Positions 1 to 10,900 of a DNA stretch of 64,000 nt are shown in pieces. Position 1 is the stretch's first letter, and each line of letters begins with the position of its first letter. A program made the translations under genes and the position numbers. The notes under the pieces are model-generated. The model worked only from the letters and a program-made list of their open reading frames with translations, did not search any database and was not told where the DNA came from. Origin of the DNA: Neurospora intermedia (lineage: Eukaryota > Ascomycota > Sordariomycetes > Sordariales > Sordariaceae); the NCBI GenBank assembly GCA_037102815.1, contig BTPP01000002.1, positions 4,898,001 through 4,962,000 of the forward strand. Direction: 5' to 3'.

Positions 1-1026
1 CATTTGATTACCCCTATCTACACCCTCCAAAAATAAATTTTTCGTAATCGCTCCTCGTAAAGTACTACCATCATTTGATGTCATCGCCATTGTCTTGTGG
101 TCCTTGCACTCGCTTTGTAACGCAGATCACTCTGCGCGGTCACGACTCCTATGGAGTCACAATAACCATCATATCGCCCTTGTCATCCGATTAAGATTGA
201 AAGACATATCTGAAGCCGTTCCGGTACACACTTGATGGCGATTGGCAGATTTCTAACTTGCTGGACATCATCAATGAGATAAATGTTCACTGTCACTTCT
301 CCGTCTTCAGATTCATCAATTTTGGTATTTTGACAGGCCAACACTTCCATGGGTCTAAAGCGTACAAGTGAGACCAATGATACATATACGTTGGTTTAAA
401 CTAAATATGTTCTTGAAGCTCGAGGTTTCGGGCCCCGGCATAGATAGTTGCTCCTTGGAAACCGATAACTCAGTTACCACGTGCTCTGCAACCCTCATCT
501 TACGGTGATCGGTGCCTCGAACTTATTTCACGCTACGGGCCCGGGCAAGTAAAACAAAATCTCTATCAACGACTTCGTTAACGCAACTCTGGGCCACGCT
601 ACTGGCGCGAGGAAGAGCGTGGTTAATCAAGGGGTATGGTCAAAGATAGAGGATGAGAGAACCATGCAGAATCAAACACTGTGATTGTAAGCGTCATAGC
701 CATTATGCCCTTTCATTTCGCCCCAGTTACTGAGAGAATCCTGGGATTCGCCAATATGGCTGGTTCTTTCACAGCGAGAACGGCCGATGTATTTACCAAG
801 CCTGACTTTGTAAAGGATCAGACCATGTTCTAGTCAATTCCCAAGTTCGTCAAGTAAGCTCCGCTCAAGCTGGGATATTCCCGCCCATCATCGTGAACAT
901 TGTGGCGGATCACAGTTTATCGTCTTGTTTTTGTTTTGTATGGATACAGATGGCGAAGGTGTAGCTGATACTTGGCTGTGGCTCTATAGGTTAAATGGTT
1001 TGGTATTTCCTTTAACAATTAGAGGT
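1..1026. other. Intergenic stretch, no gene seen
   Basis: I see no coding region with fungal exon structure here. The longest open frames are short, lack recognisable domains and have no splice-site context. The segment lies upstream of a tRNA-Arg gene and may hold regulatory sequence for a gene left of the window. Confidence 0.6.
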
Positions 1027-1111
1027 GGTCCGGTGGCGAAATGGTATCGTGTGGTCCTCCTAACTCGGGAGGATAAGACTGAGGTTGTGGGTTCGAGTCC
1101 CATCCGGATCG
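1027..1111 (+). tRNA. tRNA-Arg (anticodon CCU) with a 13-nt intron
   Basis: The cloverleaf folds fully. The acceptor stem GGTCCGG (1027-1033) pairs with CCGGATC (1104-1110), and the discriminator is G at 1111. The D stem GCGA/TCGT closes at 1036-1050. The T stem GTGGG/CCCAT has the loop TTCGAGT (1087-1103). The anticodon loop is CTCCTAA-like with anticodon CCT at 1059-1061. The 3' side of the anticodon stem (GACTG, 1077-1081) can only be reached by removing 13 nt, about 1063-1075, directly after position 37, the canonical eukaryotic tRNA intron site. The intron contains GGAGG, which can pair with the anticodon, as expected for a pre-tRNA. The mature length is 72 nt. A T-run terminator follows. 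It decodes the rare arginine codon AGG. Confidence 0.93.
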
Positions 1112-1116
1112 TCCAA

Positions 1117-1122
1117 TTTTTT
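1117..1122 (+). terminator. RNA polymerase III T-run terminator of tRNA-Arg
   Basis: Six consecutive T residues begin 5 nt after the discriminator base of the tRNA, the usual Pol III stop signal. A second T run follows shortly after. Confidence 0.8.
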
Positions 1123-1289
1123 GCTCTTTTTCCTTCCCCCAGTCTGAGCGGACTTACTTCCGAGTTTTCTTTTCTGTTTTTTATATTTTTATTCTCCGGA
1201 CGGTCCTCAGAGCGTGACATTTAATGCTACTTAATCACCAACGTGTGCGTGGTGCAAGCATGGTTTTTGTTGCAACCTGCGTGTCCTGT

Positions 1290-1296
1290 TGAGTCA
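1290..1296 (+). promoter_or_regulatory. Candidate CPC-1/GCN4 (cross-pathway control) binding site
   Basis: The palindromic 7-mer TGAGTCA lies about 240 bp upstream of the histidinol-phosphatase start codon. This matches the consensus TGA(C/G)TCA recognised by the bZIP activators GCN4 (yeast) and CPC-1 (Neurospora), which raise amino-acid biosynthetic genes during starvation. The match is seen directly; its function is inferred from the adjacent histidine gene. Confidence 0.65.
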
Positions 1297-1535
1297 CGGT
1301 TTGAGGGATGCATGCGGAAATTCCTCAATTCTGTGTCAAGGAACTTCAACTCAGCCTAAACTTCAATAAAACGCAACCTCTTGTAAAACATATCTTCCTG
1401 GTTTTTCTCCGTCGCGCAAGTGATTGCCGAAACATTCGCTTGGATATCATCAACCGGAAAATATCCTTCCAACTGTCATTGAAACTGAGTTAATTCGACC
1501 CAGTTCATACCTCACTTCACATTTCATTCTCAACC

Positions 1536-2662
1536 ATGGCGTTCACGATGCACTCCCACTCCGGGCAGTTCTGCCCCGGACACGCCAAAGACCAGCTCGA
1601 GGAAGTCATCAGACACGCCATCAGCGTCGGCTACAGAACCATCGGTCTGACAGAGCACATGCCCCGTACCCAGCTCTCGGATCTCTACCCGGAAGAGGTA
1701 CAGCCAGCCGCACACGCACAACGCATATCCCCAATCCCACTCACCTCATCATAACTAACGAAACCACCTCACAAAACTCCAGCTCGACCCAGACCAAGGG
1801 CAAACAACCCTCGCCCAGCTCGTCCCCCGCCACGCTTCTTACCTCGCCGAAGCCCAGCGTCTCCAAGTCAAATATGCCTCGCAGATCCACATCCTTATCG
1901 GCTTCGAAGGCGAATGGATTCGCGGGGCTGAGTACGGCCCCCTGATCACCTCCCTTTTATCTTCCGCGCCATGCGTCGACTACTTTATCGGATCCATCCA
2001 CCACACGGCCGGGATTCCGATCGATTTTGACAAGACCATGTTTCTGCAGGCGCAGACCGCGTGTGGGGGTTCAGAGGAGAAGCTGTGGGAGAAGTACTAC
2101 GATGAGCAGTTTGAGATGCTCAACGCGACAAGACCGAAGGTGGTGGGACACTTTGATTTGATCAGGTTGTTGTCGGAGGAGCCGGATAAGAGGGTGAAGG
2201 GGTGGAGGGATGGGGTTTGGGAGAGGATGAAGAGGAACTTGGAGGTGTGTAAGGGGCTGGGGGCTTGGTTGGAGGTTAATACTAGTGCTTTGAGGAAGGG
2301 GCTGGAGGAGCCGTATCCGGGGAGGGAGGTCGCTGAGGTGAGCTTGCGGTCTTTCTTTTCTTCTTCTTTTATCTTCCTCCCAATTTGAAGGGTGGTGAAC
2401 GCTAACCAATAACCTGGTGAGTTTACAGGAATGGATCAAGATGGGGGGCAAGTTTACGTTTTCGGATGATAGCCATGGGATTGCACAGGTTGCTACGAAC
2501 TACACAAGGGGCCTGGATTACTTGGAGAGTTTGGGAGTTACTGAACTCTGGACGCTAGAAAGGGTTCCTCATTCCGGAACGGCAGGGGATGTCAAGTCCG
2601 AGTTGAGGGACAAGGCCGTGACTATTGCCGAATTCCGCCAGAGCTTGCGGTTGGAGCAGTAG
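1536..2662 (+). CDS. his-4: Histidinol-phosphatase, PHP family (HIS2-like)
   Basis: Predicted histidinol-phosphate phosphatase, the penultimate step of histidine synthesis (histidinol phosphate to histidinol plus phosphate). Three exons join cleanly: 1536-1697, 1783-2337 and 2429-2662, giving 316 residues, close to yeast His2. Intron 1 (1698-1782, GTACAG donor, CTAAC branch) and intron 2 (2338-2428, GTGAGC donor) are both phase 0. PHP-family metal-binding motifs are visible: MHSHSGQFC near the N terminus, TEHMPR around residue 40, a GSIHH motif in the middle (GFEGEW before it), GHFD further on, and FSDDSH near the C terminus. The ATG at 1536 is the only one that places the HSH motif correctly, and it has ACCATGG context. 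In N. crassa this enzyme is, as I recall, the his-4 product; the symbol rests on that recollection. A TGAGTCA element upstream suggests cross-pathway control. Confidence 0.92.
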
Positions 2663-4335
2663 ACGTACTTAGGTTGACAATTGCGTTTGTTCAGTGCGGC
2701 AGAAAATGTTGGTCACTTCCTCGTATAAGCCAACAAGCCTGTGCCAAGGCCGAGGAAGTCGTAGCCATATGCTTCGTGTTCACCTCTGTGTCGACAGTAA
2801 AGAGAGTCACTCGTCTGCCGAACGGTCTCGTCTCAATTCTTTGTTCTTATCGATTCGGCCTCGTTTGTTTTTGGATGATCATGCTATGTCAAATGAAGGT
2901 TTCTGATGCAGGTTGAGGCAGCCAATTCGGGACCTCCCGCCCCAGATCTTGCCAACGCGCATGACTTTCCTCTCTGCCTCTCTACGTGGTCTGCAGTGTA
3001 CCTAGCTCCGAGCGAATGAGAGGCGCGGTAACATCGTGGCTTGCTGTTGAAAGTGAGAGGCATTCGTTGGTCCAGGCGTGATCTCCCAAACTTGTTTCGA
3101 GTGCACTTTGAACACGAACGACATGGTACCTGACAACAATGAACCAACGTCAATCGTGCAGCCGAGGAATGCTGACTTTTCAATATCGAAATGGCTACGA
3201 TGCAAGGGAATTGAACCCAATTTCTATACACTGTAGTCAGTAACTTTTGAAGCGAAGAGTAGCTCGCGGCCGTTGAGGGAACGATGCTATCTGTTGCTGA
3301 TGTTAAATCTGTTCGAGAGAAGAGGGGAGGGGCATGTGACGAAGTTGACGTTATCTACGCCAGGGAGTGAAGGAAACGTCAAGACGGGGGAGTGGGTACG
3401 GCGGGATGATCATCGCATCCATTTTCCGCAACCGTCAGGCTGTGTAAGTATGGTCCCTTCCAAACAAACAACCTTTTCCTGGTTTTCCAGCTCTTTCAAG
3501 GCGGCTTGGAATTGAGGCATGAAAGCTCAGTCAAGATGATGACTGCTTTGGTTGGTATACGAAAGACGATCAGCGTAGATGAATCGCATTCTCAGTGTTT
3601 GTAACTCACCATCGTCCCGTGTGCTGGGTGAAGCGGGCATGAATTTCGAATCCAGCCGGGTAGAAGAACACAGTCCAATCCTGTTAGCGGGGAACTTCTC
3701 CCGGCCTCGAACAGGGGAGAAATGTGGCGTTCTCGAGGATCATGTAATCGGTACCAATCCACAAAAAAACCAGGGTAGAAGCAAACAGCAGCATGCCCCT
3801 TCCACTTCTCAGTCTTTCAAATACAATATCTAAACGGGACATAGTTCCAGCGATTTCCCAGGACTTGAATCGCCAAAGTTTACTGAACCAGACTTTGAAA
3901 GTGTCTGCGATATCGAAGTATCAGGGTTCCACTTGGGGTGTACATATCTAACCACCCATCATACACACTGTACGGCTCCTTGTCGAGTACGCACAGACCA
4001 AGGCGGGCTCAGGGCACTCCTGCAATTCAAAGCCTAGTTGCCCCATCCTTTCACCCTCCCCTCTTCCCCGGCTTTTCCTTAATTGACACCACCTCTCAGT
4101 CGCCCATCCGCACATCCCTACCTCCTCCATACAATTCCACACACCTTTGGCTGCTACACCAACTTTCCTCAGTCACACACCCATCCGTTCGCTACACGCC
4201 CGCCCCCGGCTCCGATCTGGTTTCAATAGCCCGGCCCGTTCCCGACAGGCCAGCCTCAGCTCGACTTTCCATCCAGTTCCGGAAACCAAGGGCCAACGTC
4301 ATTGCCAAAAGCAATCAGTCGTCACTTCTTTGACC
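2663..4335. other. Intergenic stretch and probable 5' leader of the FAR1-type gene
   Basis: No supportable gene. The open frames overlapping the right part begin only with GTG or TTG, so there is no in-frame ATG upstream of 4336. Bases from about 4020 are C-rich and pyrimidine-rich, as in Neurospora 5' leaders. A B-box-like GGTTCAATTCC on the minus strand near 3205 does not belong to a foldable tRNA. Confidence 0.5.
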
Positions 4336-6104
4336 ATGTCCTCCGGGAGCGGGCATCCCGGTCTGGGCTTTGGCAGCATTGGCGGCCAGCTCCGTCGACA
4401 GTACCAACCGCACAACGTCAACCCGGCATCCTCCAACAAGCCGTCGCCATCGCTATCGCAACAACACGCGTCGCCATACCAGTCCCAGGCCTACGCGTCC
4501 CAACACACGCAACATGCTCAGCAGACGCCGCAGAGCCAGTACTCGCACCACCTCTACACGACTACGACTCCCCCGATTCCCAGCGTATCGACCGTTCAAA
4601 ATGCCGCACGACAACCCCAGACACAGATGCCGCCAGCGATGCCGCGCCAACGAGCCCCTGCTCCTCGACAAATGCAGCAACAAGCCAGCACCTTGCCGAG
4701 CTATCTTCAACAATCGCTGAACCAACAGCCCATACCGCAACAGCCCTTGACTGCCCAGCAGCTAAGCCAGCAGCCCATGAGCCAGTCGCTTGGTCAGCAA
4801 TCCCTCGGCCAGCAGTCTCTGACGCCATCGCCCATGAGCCAAGCGCCGTTGAGCCAGGCCCTTACACAGCAGTCTCTTGCCCAGCAATCTCTTGCTCAAC
4901 AGTCGCTTAACCAGCAGTCGCTCAACCAGTCCGTTCAGAATGACAACTCCATCTTGTCGCAGCAGTCAACACCACACCCGCCATCGCAGACAACGTTGCC
5001 TCCAGTTCAGCCGCAGATTTCCCAGGCGCAGCAGGTACAAAAGGTGCAACAAGTGCAGCATGTACAACAGCAACCAACCCCTCCTCACCCGGAGCCCGCG
5101 GATGCTGCTCAGGATACCAGTCATGATGACGACATGGAGATTGGTGGACACCAGGGCGAGTCCGGGGATGATGATGCGAGCAGCTCGAGGATGAACGATG
5201 GAACGCCTTTTGTTCCACGACAACCACGTGGTTTGATGATGTCAGCACCTCCGCAGGGCGGAAGCTTTGAAACCCTGGACGCCATCCATAAGCATGTATT
5301 GGAATACTGCACTTCGGTAGGCTATGCCGTGGTCATTGGCCGATCGAAAAAGACGGTTCCGGGTCTCAAGAAGGTCTTGTTTGTGTGTGACCGTGCCGGG
5401 AAGCCGCCTAAGCGGGTGAGTCCCGAGATGCGGAAGCGCAAGACGACGTCCCGCAAGTGCGACTGCCCGTTCGGCTTCTTCGCCATTGAGCAACGCACGC
5501 AGTGGACTATCAGATACCGCCCCGATGCCATCCACCTTCAGCACAACCACGGCCCCAGCGAAAGTCCTTTGTTACACCCCGCTGCGCGGAAGCTGGACAG
5601 CAAGATGGTTGCTGCAGTTAAGCAGCTGAAGGAAAATGGTATGTCATGTCTCGTTCGCATCTGCCCATCAAGTTCTCGTTAGCTGACGATTTTACAGGTG
5701 TCGGTGTTACCGAGACGCTCGAGATCCTCCAGCAAGATCACCCCCATGTTCCCCTTCTTCCGCGCGATATTTATAACGCCCGTGCAGCCATCAACCGTAA
5801 CCCGCAGAAGGTGGCAACTGGCTTGGCAGAGAACCGGCCCGCGATTTACAGCAAGCCACAACCGTCCGCCGAAGAGCGCATCCGTGCGGATCTGCGCCGG
5901 GAGATCGCCAAGGCAAGAGAGGAGCTCGAGAAGGTCAAGGCAGAAAGTCAAAAAGAAATTGACGAACTGAAGGCGACACTCAACGAGAAGAACAAGATTA
6001 TTGAAAAGTTTGAACAGTTCATTGACATCTGCAACCAACGGGTTATTGTCAGGCTGAACGATACCGGCTCGTCAAGTGCTGGGGCAGCGAGCGGAAGCTC
6101 TTGA
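4336..6104 (+). CDS. Glutamine-rich protein with FAR1-type DNA-binding domain and coiled coil
   Basis: Two exons, 4336-5638 and 5698-6104, joined by a 59-nt phase-1 intron (GTATGT donor, GCTGAC branch, ACAG acceptor), give 569 residues. Residues about 30-250 are low-complexity, rich in Q, S and P, with many QQSL-type repeats. An acidic D/E/S stretch follows (about 255-290). Residues about 308-395 resemble a FAR1/WRKY-GCM1 zinc-binding domain: SFETLDAIHKHVLEYC, then FVCDRAG, RKCDCPF and a final HLQHNHG give a plausible C-C-H-H metal site. Residues about 490-545 form a strongly heptad-like coiled coil (EEELEKVKAES-type). FAR1 domains derive from MULE transposases; no transposase core is present here, so a DNA-binding regulator is likely. 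The ATG at 4336 has A at -3; the open frame extends upstream but only from a TTG. Confidence 0.85.
4795..4932 (+). repeat. Coding QQSL-type repeats
   Basis: The reading frame contains about ten imperfect copies of a five-residue unit (QQSLx, alternating SLGQQ, SLAQQ, SLNQQ). The DNA copies differ at synonymous positions. They lie in the Q-rich arm of the FAR1-type protein, a composition common in transcriptional activation or low-complexity assembly regions. Confidence 0.75.
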
Positions 6105-7926
6105 GTATTCAAGAAAGGATGAGAGAGACACAGGGAAAAGAGGGAAAAGAGGGAAATAGAAAGACGGTAGCGTACTGCAAGAGTTATGCTTGGCTCGAAA
6201 AAGTGTTTATTTTGTTACGGGCATGGATTGCTTATAGGTTAAGGCTCTCGGTGTGTTCAGGGCTCGGTTTTTGGCTTGAAGCATAGGCGTTAAGGTTCAG
6301 CTTTATTGGTTATTTTATGTCCGAGACAAGTTTTCGGTTCGAGTATCATGACGGGACGGCCAGAAGGAAGCGCTGATGGGTGGGTTATGGGGACACTGGG
6401 AACTTGACGGCCTGATTCGGGAAATGGATGCGCTGAATTAGGTATAGACATTGTTGTTGGGCGATTACTCGAATTGACGCTAGTGTGTTGTCGCTGTCCA
6501 GAAACAATCCCCCATCATTCACATCGTTGTTTTTCTTTTTCTTCTTTTTTTTTCCTTCTTTCCTCCAACGGGTTGAGCACCTCTATGGCCGGTGTTTTGG
6601 GACGAGGGTCCTTGCCAGGTAGGTCTGTTAATCCCACCCCTTCATATGGAGGGCTTCTGATCTCTCGATGACTCTGTGCCTAGGTACACGCAGGAACCAT
6701 GCTGCATATGTGCCTTACGTGATACAGCAGGCCTCGGATGATGAGAGATGTAGGTACTGGAAGTTCCCGGTGCGTCCAAAACTCGACCAACGGTAGACTG
6801 ACGGATGGCCTGGAGTTTAGACTTAGAGCTAGTAGGATATGAACGTAGAAAACCCCGCCATGTTAGGTGTGTCTTCTAGATCTACACCCTTGACGGACCG
6901 TTGAAGCCTGATGTTTCGTATATGACTGACCAATGAAAAGCCGAAAAACTCCAAAGTCAGGGGTTCTGACACATGGATTCGCCGCCTTCGTTTCGCGACA
7001 CTGCGACAGGGCTTGGATTGGGCGGGCCACAGGGTCGCGAGTCCCGCGCCCCGTCCCTTTGCTCTGGGGCAGGGACCTGGACCGGAACGCGGGCGGCGCC
7101 CACCATGGACCCCCTCCCGTCTTGGACCACACCTGCCGAGCGAACAGCACCACAGGCGGGCAGTTACTGTGTACACTTCCCCCTCGGTCGCAAACCGAAG
7201 ATTCACACGAACACGCATCCCACCGAAAAACAACAACCCACACAAAAGTCTACAAGGGCAACATCAGCACAACACCAACAACGGACAAAGGGGAAGCTAT
7301 CCTCAGCCCGTGGTTGTTGCTGCAAGAGTAAACACCCAACTCTTTGACTTTTCAGTTCTAAGCTACTCAACGACACTCTTTCGTCTGGACAAACAGCTGA
7401 ACTTTTGCGCACACCGCCCGCCCGCCCGCCGCACATCCCCGTCCGATAGATAGAGCACATCCACATTAGAGCAGAGCAGGAAAGAAAGATACCCCACGAT
7501 CGTCTTCTCTTCAGTCGTCTACCGAGTACACCACCACCATACCATTCGGTTTTTGCTTCAGCTTTTCTTCTTCTTCTTTCTCTGCGACTGCGCCCTCGAG
7601 AATCAGTAGAGCCCAGTCGCGCTCTTCCCTTCGATTCCATTGCTCTTGCTTGTTCGCTGTGCGCTACTAGCTCGAGTAAGGTAGCCCGCTAAAGCTTCGC
7701 GTCAGTGAGTGCTGTCTCGAACCACAAACGGGCAGCGACGACTTTACCACAACACTCACGTCGCCGACGACGAGCCCTACCACCATCTACCTGTGCCGTG
7801 CGCTGTAGAGACCGACCCAGATGAAATGATCGATTAGACCGTCGAGACCCAAACCTACATCTTGCCATACTATCGTACCTATCGTCTCACTTCCGAACGC
7901 ACCTCTCTCGGTAATCCATCGCCATC
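6105..7926. other. Intergenic stretch with dynein promoter and 5' leader
   Basis: No coding gene supported. The left part holds the 3' region of the FAR1-type gene; a poly-pyrimidine block sits at about 6530-6565. The right part (about 7380-7926) is C/T-rich with a (CCCG) run at about 7419-7433 and is most likely promoter and 5' leader of the dynein gene. Overlapping open frames at 6830-7640 look like chance GC-rich frames. Confidence 0.5.
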
Positions 7927-10900
7927 ATGATGGATTCGGTGCCTTCGCCCCCTCCCCAGCCGAGCCCGGACGCCAATGGCGTTGCGACCACGCCGTTTGC
8001 TGCTGTCGACCCTGTCAAGGTTGTCGACCATCTCGTCCTCCTGCTTGAAGCTACCCTCGGCGCAAAGCGAGACGAGCTCGAAGCTCCCGGCAGTCTCCTG
8101 TCCAAGGTTCGCTATTCGGACACCGTCCAGCGTTGCTCTCGCTTTGCCTTGGATACCCAGGTTGCCCTGTACATACAGAAGGATCTTGCTCCCACCACTA
8201 CACTTGATGGAGATAATGGAGCCGAGGCTGAAGAGCGTACGTTCGGTGCTTCCACTTTGCACGCGTTGAGCAATGTAGCTAACACACGCTTTACTGCGAC
8301 AGCCGAGCCTACCCATGTGTATACCATTTCAAGCGATCTGACCTCATCCCCAACGACTGTTGCCTACCTCGTCTTGCTGAAACGCCCTCAGCCTCTCGAC
8401 CCCATCGTCCCGCTCACCTCCCAGATCCAGATGCTCAACCTGCCGGGCCCTGCATACCTATCAACGAGCGGCAGCGAGCAGGGACCTACCAGCTCCCCTT
8501 ACGAGATTCTCCAGCTGTATCTCCACAACGGTCTTGCTCCATATTTCGATGCGAGCACCAAAAGTCAGCAGTTGCTCAACGGCGCCAGGGGCCGTCCCGA
8601 TGTCGATGCCAAGACGGGAATTCCTGTGACCAAGAAGCGCTGGACGGAGCTGGAACTGAGTCTGTCACACCTCCAGCAAAATGTCGAGATCCCTGAGGTG
8701 TCTCTGCCCTTTCACCCTCTCGTACAGAGTACGCTTGAGGAAGCGGCCACCAAGAATGTCAAACCCTCCATCGACCTTCTTCCAGCCACCGTGTTATCGG
8801 ACAGCACGTTCCTTAACAACCTGCAGGCCACCGTCAACAACTGGATCAAGTCCATTCAGGTGATTACCAAGATGACGAGGGACCCGACGACCGGCACGGC
8901 CAACCAAGAAATCAACTTCTGGTTGTCCATGGAGGCAGCCCTCGAGGGCATCGAGAACCAACTGCGGAGTGAGGGCGTTATGCTCACGCTTGATATTCTC
9001 AAGCATGCCAAGCGTTTTCAGGCCACTGTCAGTTTCACGGCCGATACGGGCTTGAAGGAGGCCATGGAAAAGGTTCAGAAGTACAATCAGCTCATGAGAG
9101 ATTTCCCGCTCGATGAGTTGTTGTCTGCCACTACCCTTACAAAGGTCCAGGAATCTATTGGGCAGATCTTTGGCCACCTCAACAAGAAGCTGAGGATATG
9201 CCCATATCCCATCCGCCGCGCACTCCCCTTGGTCGAAGCCATTTCTGGTGACTTGGACGAGGTCCTACACCGACTGCTACCTGGAACGGAGCTGGTCAAA
9301 CTCGACTATGAAGAGTTCAAAGGTGTCATGAAGCAGGCGGGTAGCATCTTCCGCGCCTGGGACGAAAGCATCAAAGAATTCACCAATGTTGCTCGTGAAG
9401 TAACTCGCCGGCGTAACGAGAAGTTTATTCCTATCAAGATTAACCCGCGTCACGCTGAGCTGCAGTCTCGCTTGGACTATGTCCACAACTTTCGTGATAA
9501 CCACGAGCAACTCCAAAAGACGATTATTAACGTGCTGGGTCCCAAGGCCACTGTTAATGGCATTGTTACGGCGTCTGGCGCTAATGGCGTCGCTGTAGTC
9601 GAGGAAATCGGCGATGTGGACGCGGTTGATGAGGTTAAGCAAGCTTGGGAGGCTTTGAAGGATGTCGATTTGCTTGATTGTACCCGTGAAGGCACCGAAA
9701 AATGGGTACGCGCAGAGAATATCTACAACGAGCGCACTGCTCGTGTGGAGAATTCCATCATCGCCCGCCTTCGTGATCGTCTGGCTACGGCCAAGAACGC
9801 CAACGAGATGTTTCGCGTCTTCTCCAAGTTTAACGCCCTGTTCGTGCGCCCCAAGATTCGTGGTGCTATCGCAGAGTACCAAACACAGCTCATCGACAAC
9901 GTGAAGCAGGCCATTAGCTCTCTGCACGAGCGTTTCAAGCAGCAATATGGCCACTCGGAGGCCCATGCTATGGCTCAGCTTCACGATCTGCCACCGGTGT
10001 CAGGTGCTATAATATGGGCCAGACAGATTGAGCGGCAACTTGACCAGTATATGAAGAAGGTGGAGCAAGTCCTTGGCTCAGACTGGGCTCTCCATACCGA
10101 GGGCCAAAAGCTTCAGAATGAGAGTGATCTGTTCAGGAAGAAGCTGGATACCAGGCCCATCTTTGAGGCTTGGCTTCACGATGTCCAGAGGAAGCAGATA
10201 TCCATCTCCGGCTTGCTCTTCACCATCAATAGGATTCGCTCTGCTGGAAACATCCTCGAGTTGGCCGTGAACTTCGACGCGCAGGTCATCGCATTGTTCA
10301 AGGAAACCCGAAATCTGCTTTGGCTCAACTACCCTGTCCCCCATTCGGTCAACAACGTGGCCAAAGAGGCAAAGCGCGTATATCCCTTTGCTGTCAGTTT
10401 GATGGAAAGTGTCAGGACATTTGCCCAGACGAACCGCCAGATTTCTGACATGTCCGAGGTTGCTGTGCTGCTGAGCGGCCATCGCAACGATGTGTACACG
10501 CTGATCTCCAAGGGCATACCGCTCCGGTGGGAGACATTCGTCAATACCTACGAAGTGCACTTCAAGCCAACTTTCAATCCTAACACCCCACTGGGTCAGA
10601 CAGGCTCCAAGGTTAGCGAGACGAAGCATGTCATGTTCATCCGCGAGTTCGCTGCTTCGGTTTCGTTGCTGCAGTCCAAGACTCTCCTTCTTGCCAATAT
10701 CTATGTCACGGTACAAAAGGCACTCAACGAGCTCAAGACATGTCCTTATGAGGCATCGGCCTTCCAGTCACGCCTCGAAACCATCCAGCATGCAGTTGAC
10801 CAGCTGAACTTGGAGCAGTACGTCAACCTTGGTTACTGGGTGGAGCGCATGAACAGGCAAATCAAGGATGTTCTGTATACTCGTTTGCAGGTCGCAATTC

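Noticed and set aside
3140-3300. Possible tRNA on the minus strand around GGTTCAATTCC near 3205
   Set aside because: The T loop is present but the T stem has two mismatches, and no matching acceptor strand or anticodon arm is found upstream.
3938-4333. Long open frame ending 2 nt before the FAR1-type start codon, a candidate upstream ORF
   Set aside because: It has no ATG; the apparent start is GTG. The in-frame extension of the main gene likewise begins at TTG.
6829-7640. Several open frames on both strands upstream of the dynein gene
   Set aside because: They overlap each other in GC-rich sequence, have no domain or splice structure, and sit where the dynein promoter and leader are expected.
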